From: Pseudomonadota bacterium
GTDB taxonomy: Bacteria > Pseudomonadota > Alphaproteobacteria > Rhizobiales > Devosiaceae
Assembly: GCA_023391095.1 (NCBI GenBank)
Contig: JAEWBN010000022.1
Coordinates: forward strand, 453,698 to 517,697
Reading direction: 5' to 3'
Length of the DNA: 64,000 bases
A program made the position numbers and the translations under genes. This document shows positions 16,083 through 25,509 of this stretch, in pieces; position 1 is the first letter of the stretch; every line of letters starts with the position of its first letter. Under the pieces are notes generated by a model. That model was not told the origin of the DNA and did no database searches. It was given only the letters and a program-made list of their open reading frames with translations.

Positions 16083-17926
16083 TCTGCGGCCTCCACATCG
16101 TCGCCCGGTCGGGTCTGCAGGTCATAAAGGGCACGATAGCGTCCCCCCTGTTCAAGGAGTTCGGCATGGCTGCCGCGCTCGACGACTTTGCCATCCTCAA
16201 GGAAGAGGATGAGGTCGGCATGCATCAGTGAGGAAAGGCGATGTGCAATGATGATCGTCAATCGATCCTTGGCATAGCGGCGCATGGCCGAGCGGATGCG
16301 ATGCTCGGTGCCGGCGTCGATGGCAGCGGTTGAATCGTCGAAGACCATGACGGCGGGTTTGAGCACCAGCGAGCGCGCAATGGAGAGGCGCTGACGCTGG
16401 CCACCCGAGAGCGACACACCACGCTCGCCCACCACGGTATCGTAATCGGCCGGCAGGCCCATGATGTAGCTATGGAGCTGCGCGCTTTCGGCTGCGCGCT
16501 CGATCTTGCGCTCCTTGGCCCAGGGGTCGCCATAGGCGATGTTGTTCTCAATTGTCGTGGTGAACAGGAACCCGTCCTGCTGCACCACGGCCACCTTGCG
16601 GCGCAGGCTTTCCAGCGTTACCGCGCGCACATCCTGCCCATCGAGAGTGATGCGGCCGGAGGTTACATCGTAAAAACGCGGAATGAGATGGGCGAGGGTC
16701 GACTTGCCACTGCCCGGCGCGCCGACAATGCCGATGGTCTGGCCCGGCCCGCCTTCGAAGCTGATGCCGTTGAGCGTGGGGTGCGAAGCGCCGGGATAGG
16801 TGAAATGCACATCCTCGAAGCGCAGCTTGCCCTCGGTGATCGTGAGCGGGGTGGCGTCGGGTCGATCGACGATCTCTTCGGCCTGGTCGAGGAAGGCATA
16901 GAAGCGTTGGCCGCAGGTGGAGGCGCGGGCGAAGGAATTGACCATGAGGCCAAGCTGGCGCACCGGCATTTGCAGGATGGTCATGAAGGTGAGGAAGCTG
17001 GCGAGCGTGCCGACGCTCATCTCCCCGGCAATGACCTTGGTACCACCGACCCAAAGGACAAGCCCCATGGCCGCAAAGAAGGAAAAGGTCATCATCGAGG
17101 TATTCTTGACGCGCACATGAACGCGCTGATGGGCCAGTTCCAGCGCATCCTTGGAGGCCGCATCGAACTTGGACAGCTCGAATTTCTGGCCCGAGAAGGC
17201 GCGGACGACACGAATGCCGCCCAGGTTTTCCTCCATGACGCGGGTGAGGCGCGACAGCTTGTCCTGCAGCACCAGCCAGGTTTCCCGCAGGGTCAGCTGC
17301 GCAACCGAGGAGCGCCAGGCGACGAAGGGCACAAAGCTCAGCGCCAGACATGCCAAGAGCACGTCGGTGGTGAACAGCATCCAGGCCCCGACGCCGATCA
17401 GCACGGTCAGCAGCACCATGCGCACGAAGCCGGTGGAGAAGAACATGCGCACGCCGTCGAGGTCGAGCAGCCCCACGGTGATCAGGTCGCCGGAATGCAC
17501 GCGGTCATGGTAGGAATAGGAGAGGCGCTGGATCTTGTCGTAAAAGGCCAGCCGCAGTTCGTAGCCCACATGGTGGCCGACGCTTTCCGAATAATAATTC
17601 TGCACCAGCGTAAAGAAGCCGCGCGCGATGGAAACGACCAGAAGCGTAGCGGCGCTCCACATCAGCGCCTGCTCAGCGCCGTCCGCCGCCGTGCTCAGGA
17701 CGTTTTGCGCCTGATCCACGGCCTGTCCCAGAAGCCGGGGAATTGTCAGTTGCAGCACCGCCGCAATGATGGTGGCGCCGATGGCCAGTGCAGCCTGCCA
17801 GTAATGCCGCAACGAAAACATCGTGATGCGCAACAGGGGGCTCTGCCCCTTACCAGCATGGGCAGCCGCAACATGGGCCCGAGCATCGCCGCGTGAACGG
17901 TCGCGGCCAGCCTTGAGGGTGATCAA
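16079..17926 (-). CDS. Heterodimeric ABC exporter, subunit 1 (degenerate Walker B)
   Basis: A 615-residue permease-ATPase fusion, the first gene of the pair. The signature LSGGQRQR is canonical, but Walker B reads VMVFDDSTAAID: the catalytic Glu is Asp at about residue 531. This is the pattern of the degenerate-site subunit in heterodimeric exporters. The frame starts at a TTG (17926) with no clear ribosome site; an ATG at 17821 (MFSLRHYW) is an alternative and would remove 35 basic, non-conserved residues. It is divergent from the TauE gene. Confidence 0.85.
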   Translation of the reverse strand: MITLKAGRDRSRGDARAHVAAAHAGKGQSPLLRITMFSLRHYWQAALAIGATIIAAVLQLTIPRLLGQAVDQAQNVLSTAADGAEQALMWSAATLLVVSIARGFFTLVQNYYSESVGHHVGYELRLAFYDKIQRLSYSYHDRVHSGDLITVGLLDLDGVRMFFSTGFVRMVLLTVLIGVGAWMLFTTDVLLACLALSFVPFVAWRSSVAQLTLRETWLVLQDKLSRLTRVMEENLGGIRVVRAFSGQKFELSKFDAASKDALELAHQRVHVRVKNTSMMTFSFFAAMGLVLWVGGTKVIAGEMSVGTLASFLTFMTILQMPVRQLGLMVNSFARASTCGQRFYAFLDQAEEIVDRPDATPLTITEGKLRFEDVHFTYPGASHPTLNGISFEGGPGQTIGIVGAPGSGKSTLAHLIPRFYDVTSGRITLDGQDVRAVTLESLRRKVAVVQQDGFLFTTTIENNIAYGDPWAKERKIERAAESAQLHSYIMGLPADYDTVVGERGVSLSGGQRQRLSIARSLVLKPAVMVFDDSTAAIDAGTEHRIRSAMRRYAKDRLTIIIAHRLSSLMHADLILFLEDGKVVERGSHAELLEQGGRYRALYDLQTRPGDDVEAAE

Positions 17927-18002
17927 GGGAACAATCCAGACGTCAATATGTGGAGCCCGAGGGATGGCGGAACAGGTCGGCCACGATCGGGCAAATCAAA
18001 CT

Positions 18003-18021
18003 CGCCTCAGTATAAGAGGCG
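18003..18021. promoter_or_regulatory. Small dyad in the divergent promoter region
   Basis: CGCCTC and GAGGCG flank AGTATAA between the ABC exporter pair and the TauE gene. TATAAG within the loop could serve as a -10 element. Beyond this I see no named site in the 248-base region. Confidence 0.25.
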
Positions 18022-18174
18022 CAATAGGTCTGCCATTCAAGACTGAATCGCAGCAGAATTGCACAAAGTTTGCGCTCTGGGTTTTGCCGGTCGCCATCGG
18101 GCAGCATGGGGCCATGCCCAAGCGGCGATGGCGCAGGGCAAGCCTTTGCGCGATGGAGCAGCAGAGGTCACACA

Positions 18175-18918
18175 ATGTCATATCCCCTGCTCGCCGGGCT
18201 CGTCGCCGTGGCGGTTTTCTTTACCAGCACACTTTCGGGAGTTTTCGGCATGGCCGGCGGCCTGGTGCTCCTGGCCCTTCTGCTTGCCGTCCTGCCGGTC
18301 GCCACAGCCATCGCGGTGCAGGGCGCGATCCAGATCATCGCCAATGGCTCGCGCGCCTGGTTTTCCCGCAAGTATATCGACTGGCGCATCCTGAGCTTTA
18401 TCTGCATGGGCCTGCTCACCGCGGCCGTGGTGCTCTTTATCCTGCGCTATACGCCTGACCTGGCCACGGTATGCATCGGCATCGGCCTCATGCCGGTGCT
18501 GGTGTGGATCCCGCGCAAATGGCTGGCGCTCGATGCCAGCAGGCCCGTCCACGCTTATTTCTGCGGGATCATGAGCGGCTCGCTCAACCTGGCGGTGGGT
18601 GTGGCGGGTCCCAGTGTCGACATCTTCTTCATCCGCACCCAGATGGACCGGCGCAAGATCATCGCCACAAAGGCAGCCACGCAGGTGCTGTCACACGGCG
18701 CCAAAGTCGTGTTCTACGGCACGGCGGCCTCGGCCATGATGGCCGGGGACTGGCTGCTGGTGCTGATTGCCGCGCCCCTTGCCGTAGCGGGCACCAATCT
18801 GGGCTACCATATTCTCCAGCGCATGACCGATGACGGCTTCCGCACATGGACACGCTGGATCGTCACCGCAATCGGCGCATTTTACCTCCTGCGTGGCCTT
18901 TTGCTGCTTGCCGCCTGA
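18175..18918 (+). CDS. TauE/SafE-family permease
   Basis: A 247-residue inner-membrane protein with about seven or eight spans, of the TauE/SafE (sulfite or organosulfur anion exporter) family. Typical are the early glycine-rich helix with FGMAGG and the second half repeat with a similar pattern (GSLNLAVGVAGP). The ATG at 18175 has AGAGG eight bases upstream; the frame to 18070 is a spurious extension. The ion transported is not clear. A LysR gene follows 82 bases downstream on the same strand. Confidence 0.82.
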   Translation: MSYPLLAGLVAVAVFFTSTLSGVFGMAGGLVLLALLLAVLPVATAIAVQGAIQIIANGSRAWFSRKYIDWRILSFICMGLLTAAVVLFILRYTPDLATVCIGIGLMPVLVWIPRKWLALDASRPVHAYFCGIMSGSLNLAVGVAGPSVDIFFIRTQMDRRKIIATKAATQVLSHGAKVVFYGTAASAMMAGDWLLVLIAAPLAVAGTNLGYHILQRMTDDGFRTWTRWIVTAIGAFYLLRGLLLLAA

Positions 18919-19000
18919 CTTTTCTGTGGGTTGACGGCTTATGGCGAAATGCAGTTCCAACTTATCCGGCCGATGCATTATGCTGGTGCCGGGAGACACA

Positions 19001-19912
19001 ATGGCAACCTTTGACAGCGTCACGGCGCGGCTCATTCTACTGCTGGCAGAAACCGGGTCGATCGGCCGCGCTGCAGAACGGGAAGGCATCGCCTCCTCCG
19101 CAGTCAGCCGCCGCGTTTCCGACCTTGAGGCGCGCCTGGGCGTGGTACTGTTCGACCGCTCCGCCCATGGCGTCAAACTCACCAGTGCCGGCGAAGCCTA
19201 TGCCGAAGGGTGCCGCACCGTTCTGCGCTCTATTGCGGACCTCGACGCCATCATGGCCGATTTCGGCTCCGGCCAGCGCGGAAGCCTGCGCTTGGCCTGC
19301 ACGAGCTCGGCCCTGACTGGTAGGCTTCCCGAGCTTTTGGCAAAGTTTGCGGCAAAATATCCCGGTATTGAAATTGAGATCGGCGAAATGGGCGCCGCCA
19401 AGGCCCTGCTGGCCCTAGACGAAGGGCGCGCCGACATCGCCATTGTCTCGGACAATTACGACTTCTCGCGCTTTGAAATTCGCCCCTTCGAGGATGAGCG
19501 CGTCTGGGTCCTCGTGCCGCCCGACCACGAATTGGCCGCCGCCATCGAGCCGCGCAAGGCCATTTCCTTTGATGCGGTTTTGCCCCACGCCATTGTGGGC
19601 GTTCACCATTCGGGTTCGCTGGATCGCCTCCTAGGAGAGGCGGCGGCAAAGACCGGCGCGGAAATTACCGAAGTGCTGCGCGTCGAGAGCTTTCCAGCTC
19701 TGGTGCGCATGGTCGAAGCTGGCTTCGGTATCGGCTTCCTTCGTTCCACCAGCCTACACCTGCTGGCCGGCACCGATCTGGTCTGCGCGCCCCTCGCCGA
19801 ACCGTGGGCCATGCGGCAACTGCTTGTGGCGCGCCGAAAATCCAGCCCACTATCGGCCGCGATGAAGAGTTTCATGGCGCTGGCCAGCGACACCTATCTC
19901 CCATCTGTTTAA
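19001..19912 (+). CDS. LysR-family transcriptional regulator
   Basis: A 303-residue regulator. The winged-helix DNA-binding domain is at about 4-62 (GSIGRAAEREGIASSAVSRR, then LEARLGVVLFDR), and a periplasmic-binding-like effector domain follows from about 90. The start at 19001 has GGGAG seven bases upstream. LysR proteins usually control a neighbour and themselves; the TauE gene upstream is the nearest candidate. The effector is unknown. Confidence 0.88.
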   Translation: MATFDSVTARLILLLAETGSIGRAAEREGIASSAVSRRVSDLEARLGVVLFDRSAHGVKLTSAGEAYAEGCRTVLRSIADLDAIMADFGSGQRGSLRLACTSSALTGRLPELLAKFAAKYPGIEIEIGEMGAAKALLALDEGRADIAIVSDNYDFSRFEIRPFEDERVWVLVPPDHELAAAIEPRKAISFDAVLPHAIVGVHHSGSLDRLLGEAAAKTGAEITEVLRVESFPALVRMVEAGFGIGFLRSTSLHLLAGTDLVCAPLAEPWAMRQLLVARRKSSPLSAAMKSFMALASDTYLPSV

Positions 19913-19940
19913 AACCATACAAACTGCGTCATATTTGCCT

Positions 19941-19968
19941 TTGACAGAAGGTCAGGGCCCAGTCTAGG
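19941..19968 (+). promoter_or_regulatory. Sigma-70-type promoter of the iron importer operon
   Basis: TTGACA (19941-19946) and TCTAGG (19963-19968) are 16 bases apart, upstream of the binding-protein gene at 20028. A short repeat, CAGTC and GACTG (19983-20000), lies in the predicted 5' leader. No clear Irr, RirA or Fur box was recognised. Confidence 0.45.
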
Positions 19969-20027
19969 AAAGCGGACAGTTGCAGTCATATTTACGACTG
20001 CGCGCGTCAACCCGATTGGACTCGATC

Positions 20028-20951
20028 ATGAACGCCTTTTTCCGCACCACAACCGCAACCGCCGTTGCGCTAGCCGGCGCTCTCTCGCTGGCTTCCCTCG
20101 CCATTGCCCAGGACAAGGTCATTACCCACGCCCAGGGTGAAACCACGCTGAGCGGCGTTCCTGCCAAAGTGCTGGTGCAGGATTGGGCTTCGTTCGACAA
20201 TCTGGTGGCACTGGGTATCGACGTGGCCGGCGTGCCGTCCTCGAATGCACCGGGCTATCTGGCGGACTCGATTCCGGCTGACGCGCTGCAGCTGGGCTCG
20301 CTGTTTGAACCCGATTTTGAAGGCATTGCCGCTTCCGAATCCGACGTCTATTTCGTGTCCGGTCGTTCGGCTGCCGCCTACGAAACCGCCAAGGACATCC
20401 TCCCCACCGTCGACCTTTCGGTCAACAACGCGGCCATCATCGACGGCCTCAAGACCAACCTCACCACCCTGGGCGAAATCTTTGACAAGCAGGACAAGGC
20501 CGCTGAGCTGATCGCCGATGTCGACGCCAAGGTCGAGGCCGCCAAGGCTGCTGCCGAGGGCAAGGGCACGGCACTGGTCATTGTCACCAATGCCGGCAAG
20601 CTCGGCGTCTATGGCCCCGACAGCCGCGTCTCCTGGGTCTACAACGAAGTGGGCATGCCGTCCGCCCTCGCCGACGTCAAGGACGGCGACCATGGTGGCG
20701 ACGCCGTGACCTTTGAGTTCCTGCTCGAAGTCAACCCGGACTGGGTGTTCGTCGTGGACCGCGATGCCGGTACCGGTGAGAACAACGGCGCTGCTGCTGC
20801 CCTGCTCGACAACGAGCTCTTCAACCAGACCACCGCTGCCAAGGAAGGCCAGGTTGTGTATCTCGACCCGCAGGCCGCCTATATCACCATGAATGGCTAT
20901 CAGGCCGTGACCCTGCTGCTCGACCAGGTCACCGCGGGTCTGCAGAAGTAA
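20028..20951 (+). CDS. Periplasmic ferric-siderophore binding protein (YclQ/FatB type)
   Basis: A 307-residue secreted substrate-binding protein. The signal peptide runs to about residue 27 (SLAIA then QDK). The fold is the helical-hinge type used for siderophores, with the family spans LVALGID and PDWVFVVDRD in the two lobes. The start at 20028 follows GGACTCGATC. The first gene of a four-gene ABC operon, it delivers a catecholate- or hydroxamate-type ferric siderophore to the permeases; the ligand cannot be read from sequence. No lipobox was seen. Confidence 0.88.
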   Translation: MNAFFRTTTATAVALAGALSLASLAIAQDKVITHAQGETTLSGVPAKVLVQDWASFDNLVALGIDVAGVPSSNAPGYLADSIPADALQLGSLFEPDFEGIAASESDVYFVSGRSAAAYETAKDILPTVDLSVNNAAIIDGLKTNLTTLGEIFDKQDKAAELIADVDAKVEAAKAAAEGKGTALVIVTNAGKLGVYGPDSRVSWVYNEVGMPSALADVKDGDHGGDAVTFEFLLEVNPDWVFVVDRDAGTGENNGAAAALLDNELFNQTTAAKEGQVVYLDPQAAYITMNGYQAVTLLLDQVTAGLQK

Positions 20952-20964
20952 GTTCTTCACGTCT

Positions 20965-20995
20965 CAGGACCCGACGGCGCGGCCGGCGGGTCCTG
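20965..20995 (+). terminator. Intercistronic attenuator hairpin
   Basis: CAGGACCCG pairs with CGGGTCCTG across a GC-rich 13-base loop and is followed by TTCTTTTC. It sits between the binding-protein and permease genes, the usual place for a partial terminator that keeps the binding protein in excess. Confidence 0.6.
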
Positions 20996-21019
20996 TTCTT
21001 TTCAAGACCGGACGTTTCA

Positions 21020-21982
21020 TTGCCTGCCCTTATTGCCGGAATGGTCATCACAGTCGCCTTGGCGATTGTCAGTCTTTTTGTGGGTGTCAGCGATGTTTCG
21101 CTGGCATCTTTGCTGTCTGGCGGCTGGGAGGGCCGGCCGGGTGAAGTGCTGCTGATCAGCCGCATTCCACGCACGCTGGCACTGATCCTAGCCGGCGCAT
21201 CCATGGCGATTTCGGGCCTTGTGATGCAGATGGTGGTGCGCAACCGGTTCGTCGAACCGGGCACGACCGGCACCAGCGAGTCCGCCGCGCTCGGCTTTCT
21301 GGTGGTCACCCTTTTGGCCCCCGGCTGGCCGCTGATGGCCAAGATGGCGGTAGCCGCGCTGTTTGCGCTGGGCGGCACCGCGCTTTTCCTGCGCGTCCTG
21401 CGTGCCGTGCCGCTACGCGATGTGCTGCTTGTGCCGCTTGTCGGCATCATGCTGGGGGGCATTGTGGGTGCCATCAGCGCCTTTATCGCTTATCGCGCCA
21501 ATCTTATGGGGTCGCTACTGGCCTGGAACATGGGCGATTTTTCCGGTGTCCTGCGCGGGCGTTATGAACTCATGTGGTTCGGGCTTGCCGGCTGTGTCCT
21601 GGCCTATATCGCCGCCGACCGCTTTACCGTGGCCGGCATGGGCAAGGATTTTACCACCAATCTTGGTCTCAATTACCGGGCCGTCATGGTGCTGGGGCTG
21701 GTCATCGTCTCCGTCGTCAGCGCGGTCGTGCTGGTCTCCGTCGGCTCCATTCCCTTTCTCGGACTGATCGTGCCCAATCTCGTCAGCATGCTGGTGGGCG
21801 ACAACATGCGCCGCACCGTGCCGTGGGTTGCCGTGGGTGGCGCAGGCATGGTGCTGGCCTGCGACATCGTTGGCCGGCTGATCCGATATCCCTATGAAAT
21901 CCCCATTTCGGTTGTCATGGGCGTCATCGGCTCCATGCTCTTCCTTTACCTGCTCCTGCGGTCGCCGCGAGGTGCACGATGA
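21020..21982 (+). CDS. Iron-siderophore ABC transporter permease (FecCD family)
   Basis: A 320-residue inner-membrane permease with nine or ten spans. The FecCD-type motifs SRIPRTLALILAGASMAISG near the N-terminus and GSIPFLGLIVPN near 245 are both present. The start is taken as a TTG at 21020; an ATG at 21041 (MVITVALA) is possible. It pairs with the next permease, which overlaps it by four bases, to form the membrane channel for the ferric siderophore. Confidence 0.87.
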   Translation: MPALIAGMVITVALAIVSLFVGVSDVSLASLLSGGWEGRPGEVLLISRIPRTLALILAGASMAISGLVMQMVVRNRFVEPGTTGTSESAALGFLVVTLLAPGWPLMAKMAVAALFALGGTALFLRVLRAVPLRDVLLVPLVGIMLGGIVGAISAFIAYRANLMGSLLAWNMGDFSGVLRGRYELMWFGLAGCVLAYIAADRFTVAGMGKDFTTNLGLNYRAVMVLGLVIVSVVSAVVLVSVGSIPFLGLIVPNLVSMLVGDNMRRTVPWVAVGGAGMVLACDIVGRLIRYPYEIPISVVMGVIGSMLFLYLLLRSPRGAR

Positions 21983-22968
21983 GTATCCAGACCGTGAGCT
22001 CCGCTCCGCGCTTGCGTCTTTCTCGGCCCGCATTGGTACTGATCATCCTCGGCGTGCTGGCCCTGGTTTCGGTGGTGCTGTTCATGACGCTGGGGGCCAA
22101 GGGCAGCTGGAGCTTTGTGCTGCCGTTCCGCGGCAAGAAGCTTCTTGGACTCGTGCTCGTTGCCTATGCGGTGGCGGTGTCGACGGTTTTGTTCCAGACC
22201 GTCACCAATAACCGCATCCTCACCCCTTCGATCATGGGCTTTGACGCCCTTTACGTGCTGATCAAGACCGCGATCGTCTTCTTCCTCGGCGTGGGTGCGC
22301 TTACCTCGATCAGCGCAGAATGGCAGTTCATCTTTTCGCTCGTGGCCATGGTGGGCTTTTCCGGCTTCCTGTTCCGGTGGCTGTTTCTGGGCGAAGAGCG
22401 CAGCCTGCACCTGCTCGTGCTCGTGGGCATCATTTTCGGCACGCTGTTCCGCTCCTTCTCCAACCTCATGCAACGCATGATGGATCCCGGCGCGTTCAAC
22501 GTCCTGCAGGACACGCTCTTCGCTAGCTTTGCCACAACCGACCCGGCCCTTTTGGGCATATCCTGCGTCATCATTGGCGTCGTGAGCGTTGTCGGATTGC
22601 GCATGATGCATGTCTATGACGTGCTCACGCTGGGCCGGGCCCATGCCATCAATCTGGGCGTAGACTACAAGCGCACAGTGGCGGTCATCCTCGTCCTCGT
22701 GTCCATCCTGGTGTCGGTCTCGACCGCGCTTGTCGGGCCCGTCACCTTCTTCGGCCTCCTGGTCGTCACCCTCGCCCACTCACTGGTGGGCAATTCCATG
22801 CACCGCTACGTGCTGCCGGCTTCCGTCCTTCTGGGCATCATCGCCCTCGTGGGCGGACAGACGCTGCTGGAGCGGGTTTTCGCCTTCGATACCGCGCTTT
22901 CGATCGTCATCGAATTCCTGGGTGGTATCGTTTTTATTGCCCTCGTGCTGAGGAGATCGGCCCGATGA
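21979..22968 (+). CDS. Iron-siderophore ABC transporter permease, second subunit
   Basis: A 329-residue permease of the FecCD family, the partner of the preceding gene. Its ATG overlaps the upstream stop as ATGA. It shows about nine spans and the family motif VGPVTFFGLLVV near 255. The Arg-rich N-terminus is cytosolic. FatC/YclO-type proteins in heteromeric siderophore importers share this arrangement. Confidence 0.87.
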   Translation: MSIQTVSSAPRLRLSRPALVLIILGVLALVSVVLFMTLGAKGSWSFVLPFRGKKLLGLVLVAYAVAVSTVLFQTVTNNRILTPSIMGFDALYVLIKTAIVFFLGVGALTSISAEWQFIFSLVAMVGFSGFLFRWLFLGEERSLHLLVLVGIIFGTLFRSFSNLMQRMMDPGAFNVLQDTLFASFATTDPALLGISCVIIGVVSVVGLRMMHVYDVLTLGRAHAINLGVDYKRTVAVILVLVSILVSVSTALVGPVTFFGLLVVTLAHSLVGNSMHRYVLPASVLLGIIALVGGQTLLERVFAFDTALSIVIEFLGGIVFIALVLRRSAR

Positions 22969-23723
22969 TCGTCGCCAACAATGTCACCAAGAATTACGGC
23001 ACGAGCTGCGTCGTCGACGGCGTCACTGTGGAACTGCCCCAGGGCGGCGTCACCTCGATCATCGGCCCCAACGGCGCCGGCAAGTCGACCCTTTTGTCGA
23101 TGGTGAGCCGGCTCATGGCCATGGACAAGGGCAGCGTCACCATTGGCGGGCTCGATGTGACCAAGGCCAAGAGCGACGAGCTGGCCAAGAAGCTGTCGAT
23201 ACTTCGGCAGGACAACCACATGACTGCGCGCCTGACCGTGCACGACCTTGTATCCTTCGGGCGCTACCCCCATTCGAAAGGGCGCCTCACCAGTGAGGAT
23301 AAGGTCCATATCGACCGGGCCATCAACTACCTCGATCTCGACGCCCTGTCGGGTCGCTTTCTCGACGAGCTTTCCGGCGGGCAGCGCCAACGTGCCTTCG
23401 TGGCCATGGTTCTGGCGCAAGATACCGATTATGTGCTGCTCGACGAGCCGCTCAACAATCTCGACATGAAGCATGCCATGGGCATGATGAAACTCATGCG
23501 TCAGGCGGCCGATGATCTGGGCAAGACCGTGGTGCTCGTGTTGCACGATATCAATTTCGCGTCCTGGTATTCAGACCACATCGTCGCAATGAAGCTCGGC
23601 AAGGTCGCGGCACAGGGCAGCGTCAAGGATATCATCACCCCCGACGTGCTCAATCCCATCTACGAGATGGAGATCAAGGTGCACGAGATCGGCGGACAGT
23701 TGATCAGCGTCTATTACGGCTGA
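22965..23723 (+). CDS. Iron-siderophore ABC transporter ATP-binding protein
   Basis: A 252-residue cytosolic ATPase. Walker A GPNGAGKST, the signature LSGGQRQR, Walker B VLLDEPLNNLD and the switch His in VLHDINFA are all intact. It overlaps the upstream permease gene by four bases and powers the importer. The gene ends ten bases inside the convergent diguanylate cyclase gene, so the two transcripts overlap tail to tail. Confidence 0.9.
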   Translation: MIVANNVTKNYGTSCVVDGVTVELPQGGVTSIIGPNGAGKSTLLSMVSRLMAMDKGSVTIGGLDVTKAKSDELAKKLSILRQDNHMTARLTVHDLVSFGRYPHSKGRLTSEDKVHIDRAINYLDLDALSGRFLDELSGGQRQRAFVAMVLAQDTDYVLLDEPLNNLDMKHAMGMMKLMRQAADDLGKTVVLVLHDINFASWYSDHIVAMKLGKVAAQGSVKDIITPDVLNPIYEMEIKVHEIGGQLISVYYG

Positions 23724-25477
23724 GCGTTGGGATCGAGCATTTCCGAAAAGGCAACAACCTGACCCTTGCCCCGCCCCTTGGCGGCGTAGCAGGCGGCGTC
23801 GGCTTCTCCCAGAAAACCCAGCGGCGAGGCCGGCAGACTGGAAATGATGGTCACCCCAATGCTGACCCCGATCCGGTAGTCGCGTCCGGCCCAAGTAAAG
23901 ACCATGGCTCCAATCGACTCCGAAATTTTCTCAGCGACGCGCTTGGCGCCGGCCAGGGAACAGCCATCGAGAAGGATGGCGAATTCATCCCCGCCGATGC
24001 GCGCAACCATGTCCTGAGACCGGCAGGACTGGAGCAGGGTCTGGGCCACCTGCTTGAGCAATTCGTCGCCCGCCGCATGGCCGGCCGTGTCATTGACCGG
24101 CTTGAAATTGTCGAGATCGGCATAGAGCAGAGCATGCTCGATGCTGCCGCCTCGCGCCGCTGCAAGCGCGGTGTTGAGCGCCTGTTCGAAGGCCGGACGG
24201 TTGGCGAGACCGGTCAGTGAATCATGAGTGGCCGAGTGGGCCAGTTCCCGCTGCTGTGCGCGGGCATGGCTCACATCGTGAAAAACCAGAACTGACCCGG
24301 AAATATCGCCATCCGGCATGATGACCGGCGCGGCAGTGCAACGGATATCGCGCCTGCGACCGTCTGGCCGAACAAGGACGAGGTTATCGCCGGCGTCGAG
24401 CGCCTGCCGTTTTTCGATGCACACAAGGGCCGGGCAGGGCTGGACCGCGTCGGTATCGACGTCATGCAGCAGAAATATTGCTGCCGCGGGCTGACCCACG
24501 GCCTCGTGTGCGGCACGACCGATCAGCTGCTCGGCGACGGCGTTGACGAAGACGATCTCGCCCTTGTCGTCGGTTGCGATGACGCCATCTGCAATGGCTT
24601 CCAGGGTGACGCGCAGACGTTCCTTTTCGGCTGCCAGTTGCTGCTCGATGGTCTTGAGATGGGTAATATCGGTGTCCGTGCCGACGCTACGCAGGACATT
24701 GCCGTGTTCATCCCACTCGATCGGCTGGCCGCGGCTGAGGATCCAGATGTAATTTCCTTCTCGCGTGCGTTCCCGGTATTGCAGCGTATCGAAGCCTTCT
24801 TCGCCTTGGCCCTGCCTCTTGCCGGCAGCGATGACCCGTTCTCGGTCGTCCGGATGGATGCGGTCGCGCCATTCCACGTCGTGGTTGGCGCCGATTTCCT
24901 CGTCGTCCGGAATGCCGCGCAGGCGCCGCCACATGCGCGAATAGAACATGCGGTCCTTACGCATATCATAGTCCCAAACACCCTGCCGGGCGCTTTCGAG
25001 TGCCGAATTCCAGCGGGCTTCCGAATAGGTCAGCGCTTCTTCGGCGCGCTTCTGCAACTCGATGCTGGTCAGTTGCAAAATGATCAGGTCTGGCTGGCCT
25101 GCCTCCACGGGTAGCAAACTTGCCGCCATCATGACCCAGAGCGGGGCGCCGTCGATATGGAGAAAACGATGCTCGCCGCGGCACGACGGTGTCTCGTGCC
25201 GCACCATGCGGTCGAACTGCAACTGCACCGCCAGGCTATCGTCGGGATGCACAAGGCGCGACAGGTGGACCGGATTATTGTGGCTAGGCGCATAGCCCGT
25301 CATTTCAGTGAAGGCGCGGTTGGCGTACGTGGCCAAGCCATCGGCGCCCAGCAGGACCATCCCGACAGGAGCGGAGTCGACAATGCGCATCAGGTCCCCG
25401 CCGACGCGCGGCAGGGACACGACCGGGCCAGATTCAGAATTTGACCGGACACTCCTCATGCCCGCATCATCGTCCAT
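23714..25477 (-). CDS. PAS-domain diguanylate cyclase
   Basis: A 587-residue soluble sensor with PAS regions at about 30-150, 160-280 and 290-415, then a GGDEF domain. The active-site GGDEF is intact at 495-499, and the inhibitory I-site RxxD (RSQD) lies at 486-489, exactly five residues before it, so product feedback is expected. There is no EAL domain and no clear membrane span. It makes c-di-GMP in response to an unknown signal. The gene starts 32 bases after the end of a catabolic operon on the same strand and may be read through from it. The BcsA PilZ domain, 19 kb away, is a possible target. Confidence 0.9.
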   Translation of the reverse strand: MDDDAGMRSVRSNSESGPVVSLPRVGGDLMRIVDSAPVGMVLLGADGLATYANRAFTEMTGYAPSHNNPVHLSRLVHPDDSLAVQLQFDRMVRHETPSCRGEHRFLHIDGAPLWVMMAASLLPVEAGQPDLIILQLTSIELQKRAEEALTYSEARWNSALESARQGVWDYDMRKDRMFYSRMWRRLRGIPDDEEIGANHDVEWRDRIHPDDRERVIAAGKRQGQGEEGFDTLQYRERTREGNYIWILSRGQPIEWDEHGNVLRSVGTDTDITHLKTIEQQLAAEKERLRVTLEAIADGVIATDDKGEIVFVNAVAEQLIGRAAHEAVGQPAAAIFLLHDVDTDAVQPCPALVCIEKRQALDAGDNLVLVRPDGRRRDIRCTAAPVIMPDGDISGSVLVFHDVSHARAQQRELAHSATHDSLTGLANRPAFEQALNTALAAARGGSIEHALLYADLDNFKPVNDTAGHAAGDELLKQVAQTLLQSCRSQDMVARIGGDEFAILLDGCSLAGAKRVAEKISESIGAMVFTWAGRDYRIGVSIGVTIISSLPASPLGFLGEADAACYAAKGRGKGQVVAFSEMLDPNAQP

Positions 25478-25509
25478 CTGCCCTTAACAGATCGCTTCGA
25501 AGGTCAGGC

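Noticed and set aside
16472..17896. 474-residue rightward ORF
   Set aside because: It is antisense to the first heterodimeric exporter gene, rich in His, Gln and Gly, with no recognisable fold.
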